Assembly (NCBI GenBank): GCA_913055825.1
Contig: CAJXKB010000028.1
Location: forward strand, 1-35,686
DNA length: 35,686 nt
Source of the DNA: an uncultured Bacteroidota bacterium
GTDB lineage: Bacteria; Bacteroidota; Bacteroidia; Bacteroidales; F082
Reading direction: 5' to 3'
Shown here: positions 32,253 to 35,686 of the stretch, piece after piece
How the letters are laid out: each line of letters starts with the position of its first letter
Position numbering within the stretch: position 1 is the stretch's first letter
Position numbers and translations under genes: made by a program
The notes under the pieces: model-generated
What the model saw: the letters and a program-made list of their open reading frames with translations, nothing else
What the model was told of the DNA's origin: nothing
Database searches by the model: none

Positions 32253-33503
32253 TTACCGGTTTCCGGCAGCCATGCTTGAATTGCCTGCAAGCCATCCTGT
32301 AGAAAAGGCAATCTGTAGGTTATAGCCACCGGTTTCGGCATCGAGGTCGATCATTTCGCCGGCAAAATAGAGTCCTTTTACTAATTTTGATTCCATGGTT
32401 TTGGGAGATATTTCACGGGTGGAGACTCCTCCGGCTGTGATTATTGCTTCTTTGAACGAACGGTGATGACTAATAGTGAAGCGCATGTTTTTTAGCATGT
32501 TGCGAATTTGCTTTCTTTCTTTAGAGGATATCTGGTGCCCTTCTTTTTCAGGATTAATCCGTAACAGGTCGATAAAAACAGGAATCATTGAAGCAGGCAG
32601 CCAATTGCGGAAAATATTGCCAATTTTCTTCTTCCCCTGTTCATTCAAATCCCGGATCAGTCGTTTGTCCAGTTTTTGCTCGTCCAGTGCCGGTTTCAGG
32701 TCAATGGATATTTCTACTTTATTTTTCTTTTGCAGTTCGGTGACGATAATTCTGCTCAAGGTTAAAATAATAGGACCTGACAAACCAAAATGGGTGAACA
32801 ACATTTCGCCGAAATCTTCGCCTGATTTTTTTCCATTTGACCAAACTGTTGCCCTGACATTTTTCAGGGTAAGTCCCTGAAGCCGTTGAGCCGCATTACC
32901 TGACGTTTCAACAGGCACCAGCGCCGGAATTAAAGTTTCAACGGAGTGGCCTCCTGCACGGGCCAATTCAAATCCTTCACCATTGGAGCCTGTGGCAGGA
33001 TAGGATTTTCCTCCGGTAGCAAGGATGATATTTTTTGAATGAAAAGTTTGGCCATTGGCTTGAAGTCCCTTAATTGTTTGATTTTCAATTAATAATTTCT
33101 CCACGCGTTCACCACAGCGAATTTCAACCTTTAATTCGTTGAGCCATTTTAATAGGGCATCCAGAATGTCTTTTGATTTATTGCTTGTGGGAAAGTAGCG
33201 TCCGCCGCGTTCCAGTGTCGTTTCCACACCGTATTTATGGAGTAGCCCTAAAATATCCTGTGAATAATATTGCGAAAAAACATTTCTGAGAAAACGGCCG
33301 TTGGGATAAACATGTTTAATAAACTCTCCAATGCTTGCATCATTGGTGATGTTGCAGCGTCCTTTCCCGGTGATGAGAAGTTTGCGTCCGGGTGTGCGCA
33401 TTTTCTCCAATATTAGAATCCTGCCTCCCAATTCGGCAGCACGGCCTGCGGCTAGCAATCCGGCAGGCCCGGCTCCAATCACAATCACATCAAAATGTTT
33501 CAT
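32253..33503 (-). CDS. HI0933/YhiN (BaiN-like) flavoprotein oxidoreductase
   Basis: I start it at ATG 33503 (MKHFDVIVIGAGPAG), giving 416 residues; the open frame begins at a TTG three codons earlier. The N-terminal FAD-binding Rossmann motif is VIGAGPAGLLAAGRAAELG, followed by EKMRTPGRKLLITGKGRCNITND, the hallmark of the HI0933 family. A second FAD contact is ILATGGKSYPATGSNGEGF, and the C-terminus has GLYFAGEMIDLDAETGGYNLQIAFSTGWLAG. Members include BaiN, which reduces bile-acid double bonds in gut bacteria, but the usual chromosomal role is not known. It lies next to a mobile element but is itself a normal core gene. Confidence 0.9.
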   Translation of the reverse strand: MKHFDVIVIGAGPAGLLAAGRAAELGGRILILEKMRTPGRKLLITGKGRCNITNDASIGEFIKHVYPNGRFLRNVFSQYYSQDILGLLHKYGVETTLERGGRYFPTSNKSKDILDALLKWLNELKVEIRCGERVEKLLIENQTIKGLQANGQTFHSKNIILATGGKSYPATGSNGEGFELARAGGHSVETLIPALVPVETSGNAAQRLQGLTLKNVRATVWSNGKKSGEDFGEMLFTHFGLSGPIILTLSRIIVTELQKKNKVEISIDLKPALDEQKLDKRLIRDLNEQGKKKIGNIFRNWLPASMIPVFIDLLRINPEKEGHQISSKERKQIRNMLKNMRFTISHHRSFKEAIITAGGVSTREISPKTMESKLVKGLYFAGEMIDLDAETGGYNLQIAFSTGWLAGNSSMAAGNR

Positions 33504-33576
33504 GGGCTGCAAAACTACAACATTTTATGGTCGGCTGCCGAAGGGGTGAAGTGGTGAGTAGCAAATGCCGAATAAC

Positions 33577-33601
33577 AAAAAAACCTCTGAAAAATCAGAG
33601 G
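33577..33601 (-). terminator. Terminator belonging to the interrupted tRNA-Asp gene
   Basis: CCTCTGA (33584-33590), loop AAAA, TCAGAGG (33595-33601), with a run of seven A residues at 33577-33583 that reads TTTTTTT on the minus strand. It is a minus-strand terminator, yet no minus-strand protein gene lies upstream in the window. It sits 18 nt downstream of the tRNA-Asp 3' fragment, so it is best explained as the tRNA gene's native terminator. Confidence 0.8.
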
Positions 33602-33619
33602 CTTTAGTGATGTTATGGA

Positions 33620-33642
33620 GCGGTCCGGACGGGACATGAACC
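33620..33642 (-). pseudogene. tRNA-Asp 3'-end fragment (attachment site of an integrated element)
   Basis: The minus strand reads GGTTCATGTCCCGTCCGGACCGC. From memory, Bacteroidota tRNA-Asp ends GTTCGAGTCCCGTCCGGACCGC, so 16 bases (33635-33620) match exactly and two T-loop bases differ. The 7-base acceptor arm CCGGACC and discriminator G are present. The rest of the tRNA (its GGTCCGG 5' arm, D-arm, anticodon arm) is absent upstream. This is what remains at one junction after a tyrosine-recombinase element inserts into a tRNA 3' end. Confidence 0.65.
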
Positions 33643-33677
33643 TTTTCCGAACCTCTTAATATTTAAAGGAAATCCCA

Positions 33678-33711
33678 ACCGGCAAAGTTCAAGTCCACCG
33701 GTTAGTCCACC
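33678..33711. repeat. Direct and inverted repeats at the element end
   Basis: AGTCCACC occurs at 33692-33699 and again at 33704-33711, a 12-base period. AACCGG (33678-33683) and CCGGTT (33698-33703) are inverse copies 14 bases apart and overlap the direct repeats. They lie about 50 bases inside the tRNA-like core, where integrase or excisionase arm sites are often found. Function is inferred. The stretch 33712-33903 is AT-rich and shows nothing further. Confidence 0.5.
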
Positions 33712-33903
33712 TAAATTCTTTCATTGTTTTGCATTAAAAAGAACTCTTTTGCACCTGTAAAAGTACAAAAAACAGGAAAATACTTATCTTTTTCCCCATT
33801 TTTTTAACATTTCATTCATTTTTTGTTAATTATAAAGTGATTTTTGAAGATCAATTCATATTTTTGTTCTCAGAAAACTTACAATAGATTAAAACCCTTT
33901 ACA

Positions 33904-35220
33904 ATGTCCTATGAATTATCTGTCATTGAATGGAAAATAAATCCCGGGCAAATCCAAAAATATTTATCAGAATTCAGCAGAAATCCGTCTCCGGAAAACA
34001 AGAAGAACCCGGATCCGGATAGCCATGGAAAGAATATCCGGTCACATTATCTCTTAGTTGAGCATTTCAAAAAGTTATTTACCCAGGAATTCCATAGAGT
34101 TAATATCTCAATTCAAAACCATCGGATTGATGATACAGAAAAGGATTTTTTAAGATACATTGAAACAAATTATAAAGGCCTGCTCAGGTTACGTCGGCAG
34201 CACATTATCATAAACAATTACGGAAATGTCCGGCGAAAGGATGCAGCCCACTTAAAAACCACAAAGCAAATCAACTTCCAACTGCAAAAACTCTTTATAA
34301 AACCCCTGTTAAAGATAATGGAAACCGATTTCAAAAAAGAGCTTGTTACAGCCCGGCTGATAAACTCACCCATTGACACCTTTCTGAAAGAGCTAAAAAA
34401 CAACCAGGTTGCAGTTATTAAGCATAACAGCTATGCCGCAGCTGAATATCACACCATCTATTCTAATATTGTAAACAGACAGTTTACTTTAAAGTATAAC
34501 AACTTCCATATCGAAGCCCTTTATGTGGCTCATTTGGAAGCGTTGTACAGCGAATTTACGTCCTTTACCGAATCATCCTTAGAAAATACACCGGGTTACC
34601 TCAACAAATCCAAACTGCTTAAAAGTTTAAAAGAAAGAATTTCTACGGTGAATGAATTCTTCTTCCAGGACCCTGATTCCTCCAATTTCCACCACGAAAA
34701 ATTAAAGCATTTCAGAATAGATGCCTGTAATAACTTGAAACTTAAATTGCATAAAAACAATATCTTAAATGAATTTGAAAAGTTTAATGAGTTTCTGACT
34801 CCCTTAACTGATGTCCAAAAAATCTACATTACAAAATCCCTGAAATTTATAAAAACTCAATTGAACCTGCTTGAAATAAGTAAGAAGGAAAAAGAGGTTT
34901 TAGACCATCAAAATCAAGTTCCTTCAAACCAGTTAAGCCTGGCTCTGGATGATACTCAGGAAACCTCTGAAAAGCTACATTGGCGCGGGAATATCAACCA
35001 GCTAATCACCTTCTTTTACGATGCTACAACCCAGGTTTTAGTCGATGGAGAACCCATCCTTGATGCTACAAAAAGGCAAATAGTCCTGCTTTTGACCCAA
35101 AATTTTACCCAAAAAGACGGAGACCCTATCAATCCGGCAACCATCAATACAATTTTCACACCGTCCAAAGTGCTTAAAAGACCGCCACTTAACAAGCGTA
35201 TTACCATTCCCACAAATTAA
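33904..35220 (+). CDS. RteC-like mobile-element protein
   Basis: I start it at ATG 33904 (MSYELSVIEWKINPGQIQKYL), giving 438 residues; the frame is open to a TTG 20 codons earlier. It is a soluble, helix-rich protein with many Lys, Asn and Phe. The first 350 residues match nothing I can name. The C-terminal ~80 residues (LHWRGNINQLITFFYDATTQVLVDGEPI....TINTIFTPSKVLKRPP) resemble the C-terminal domain of RteC and related proteins, where a W-x-G start, a central helix pair and a final IF-x-PSK segment are common. RteC activates excision genes in CTnDOT. This is longer than RteC (about 220), so it may be a distinct family sharing the domain. A terminator follows. Confidence 0.6.
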   Translation: MSYELSVIEWKINPGQIQKYLSEFSRNPSPENKKNPDPDSHGKNIRSHYLLVEHFKKLFTQEFHRVNISIQNHRIDDTEKDFLRYIETNYKGLLRLRRQHIIINNYGNVRRKDAAHLKTTKQINFQLQKLFIKPLLKIMETDFKKELVTARLINSPIDTFLKELKNNQVAVIKHNSYAAAEYHTIYSNIVNRQFTLKYNNFHIEALYVAHLEALYSEFTSFTESSLENTPGYLNKSKLLKSLKERISTVNEFFFQDPDSSNFHHEKLKHFRIDACNNLKLKLHKNNILNEFEKFNEFLTPLTDVQKIYITKSLKFIKTQLNLLEISKKEKEVLDHQNQVPSNQLSLALDDTQETSEKLHWRGNINQLITFFYDATTQVLVDGEPILDATKRQIVLLLTQNFTQKDGDPINPATINTIFTPSKVLKRPPLNKRITIPTN

Positions 35221-35261
35221 AAAATGGTACCGTAGGACCATTTTAGACCCTTTAGACCCTT
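35220..35261 (+). terminator. Hairpin and tandem repeat after the RteC-like gene
   Basis: AAAATGGT and ACCATTTT (within 35220-35244) form an 8-bp stem with an 8-nt loop right after the stop codon. Next comes TTTAGACCC twice in tandem (35242-35259) and a T-run. It is a plausible terminator, though the U-tract is 15 bases from the stem. The tandem 9-mer could also be a regulator site for the HTH gene downstream. Confidence 0.5.
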
Positions 35262-35318
35262 TTTTCTTCCATATTCTTGTTGCGTCAAATTTATTAATCA
35301 CAAAAAAAATTTACGCAA

Positions 35319-35600
35319 ATGGAAGTTATCACAATTCAGACCGAAGCATTCAAGGTCATTATGGAAAAAATTGACAGAATCGACAGGAAGTTTGATTCTT
35401 ATATTCAAAAACCGGAATTAAAAGACAAATGGTTCGATATCCAGGAAGCCTGTTTTTTACTCAAAGTTTCCAAGCGTACCTTATCCAACTATCGTAAGGA
35501 TGGGGCGCTCCCTTATAGCAAAGTTGACGGGAAAATCTACTTTAAAGCCACAGACCTTCAGAAGCTATTGGAAAAAAATTACAAGAAAATAAGGAGGTAG
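35319..35600 (+). CDS. Excisionase/MerR-type helix-turn-helix protein
   Basis: A 93-residue protein: an N-terminal helix that may form a coiled coil (EAFKVIMEKIDRIDRKFDSYI, about 9-29), then a winged HTH_17-type DNA-binding domain (KWFDIQEACFLLKVSKRTLSNYRKDGALPYSKVDGKIYFKATDLQKLLEKN, about 37-88). This pairing of a short helix and an HTH_17 domain is frequent in Bacteroidota conjugative transposons, where such proteins act as excisionases or regulators. It starts 98 nt after the RteC-like gene. Its last codons overlap an AAGGAGG sequence that serves the next gene. Confidence 0.88.
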   Translation: MEVITIQTEAFKVIMEKIDRIDRKFDSYIQKPELKDKWFDIQEACFLLKVSKRTLSNYRKDGALPYSKVDGKIYFKATDLQKLLEKNYKKIRR

Positions 35601-35604
35601 CCTG

Positions 35605-35686
35605 ATGGTGAACCCGGATGATGAACCAAACAAAATCACCGCCCAGGCCATCATCGACCATGCCCTGGAGCTGATTAAAGATGCCT
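35605..35686 (+). CDS. Start of an element gene, cut by the window edge
   Basis: ATG at 35605 opens a frame without stops to the end of the window: MVNPDDEPNKITAQAIIDHA and seven more residues. It begins 4 nt after the stop of the HTH gene. AAGGAGG at 35591-35597, 7 nt before the ATG, is a proper Shine-Dalgarno sequence, unusual for this phylum. The codons are richer in G and C than those of the two genes before it. The product cannot be identified from 27 residues. Confidence 0.6.
   Translation, partial: MVNPDDEPNKITAQAIIDHALELIKDA

Larger units (their letters stand above)
33620..35686 (+). mobile_element. Edge of an integrated element (ICE/conjugative-transposon or genomic island)
   Basis: The boundary is set by the tRNA-Asp fragment at 33620-33642. 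Inside it are repeats that look like recombinase arm sites, an RteC-like protein, an excisionase-type helix-turn-helix protein and the start of a further gene. RteC and small HTH proteins are characteristic of CTnDOT-like elements of Bacteroidota. No integrase, relaxase or conjugation gene is in the window, so the element type is inferred. It continues past the right edge. Confidence 0.6.

Noticed and set aside
33612-33711. A complete tRNA gene on the minus strand
   Set aside because: Only the acceptor 3' strand and part of the T arm are present; no GGTCCGG 5' arm or anticodon arm could be found upstream.

Overview
This window is chromosomal DNA of a Bacteroidota bacterium, probably of the Bacteroidales/Marinilabiliales type (the rank below phylum is inference). 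The evidence is a type IX secretion sorting tail on a secreted protein, many -7 boxes of the Bacteroidota form TAnnTTTG, almost no Shine-Dalgarno sequences, many SC/QC lipoprotein signals, and a ddl-PASTA-rluD neighbourhood.

Layout. Positions 1-731 hold the end of an rRNA operon: the 3' part of 23S, a repeat-rich spacer, 5S and a terminator. Positions 979-5306 hold a SYLF-domain protein, an IS3-like remnant, a gamma-glutamyltransferase, an unlisted 42-residue lipoprotein, uracil-DNA glycosylase and an XTP/dITP pyrophosphatase. Positions 5348-12420 form a signalling block: a receiver-PAS-PAS-kinase-receiver hybrid, a large PAS/GAF sensor without a kinase domain, an alpha/beta hydrolase translationally coupled to that sensor, and a ketoacyl-ACP synthase III. 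Positions 12709-15843 are a compact seven-gene minus-strand operon (thioredoxin-like, small membrane protein, double CDGSH, DODA-type dioxygenase, methyltransferase, DoxX, MarR). Its promoter carries a perfect palindrome over the -33 element, which suggests a MarR-autoregulated redox or electrophile response. A degenerate group II intron 3' end follows at about 16138-16218.

Positions 16248-22993 carry envelope and housekeeping genes: a PAP2 protein, ddl, a PASTA protein, a T9SS cargo protein, an RluD-type pseudouridine synthase and pyrH. A Cache-HAMP histidine kinase lies at 23227-25131. Positions 25291-30796 are the complete ilvD-ilvB-ilvN-ilvC operon on the minus strand. Its leader encodes a 20-residue peptide in which half the residues are Ile, Leu or Val, followed by mutually exclusive antiterminator and terminator pairings. 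This is a full transcription-attenuation device and the best-supported regulatory find here.

After a GNAT-like protein and a HI0933/YhiN flavoprotein, the sequence from about 33620 onward is the edge of an integrated mobile element. A fragment matching the 3' end of tRNA-Asp, still followed by its own terminator, marks the junction. Beyond it come arm-site-like repeats, an RteC-like protein, an excisionase-type HTH protein and the start of a third gene that runs off the window.
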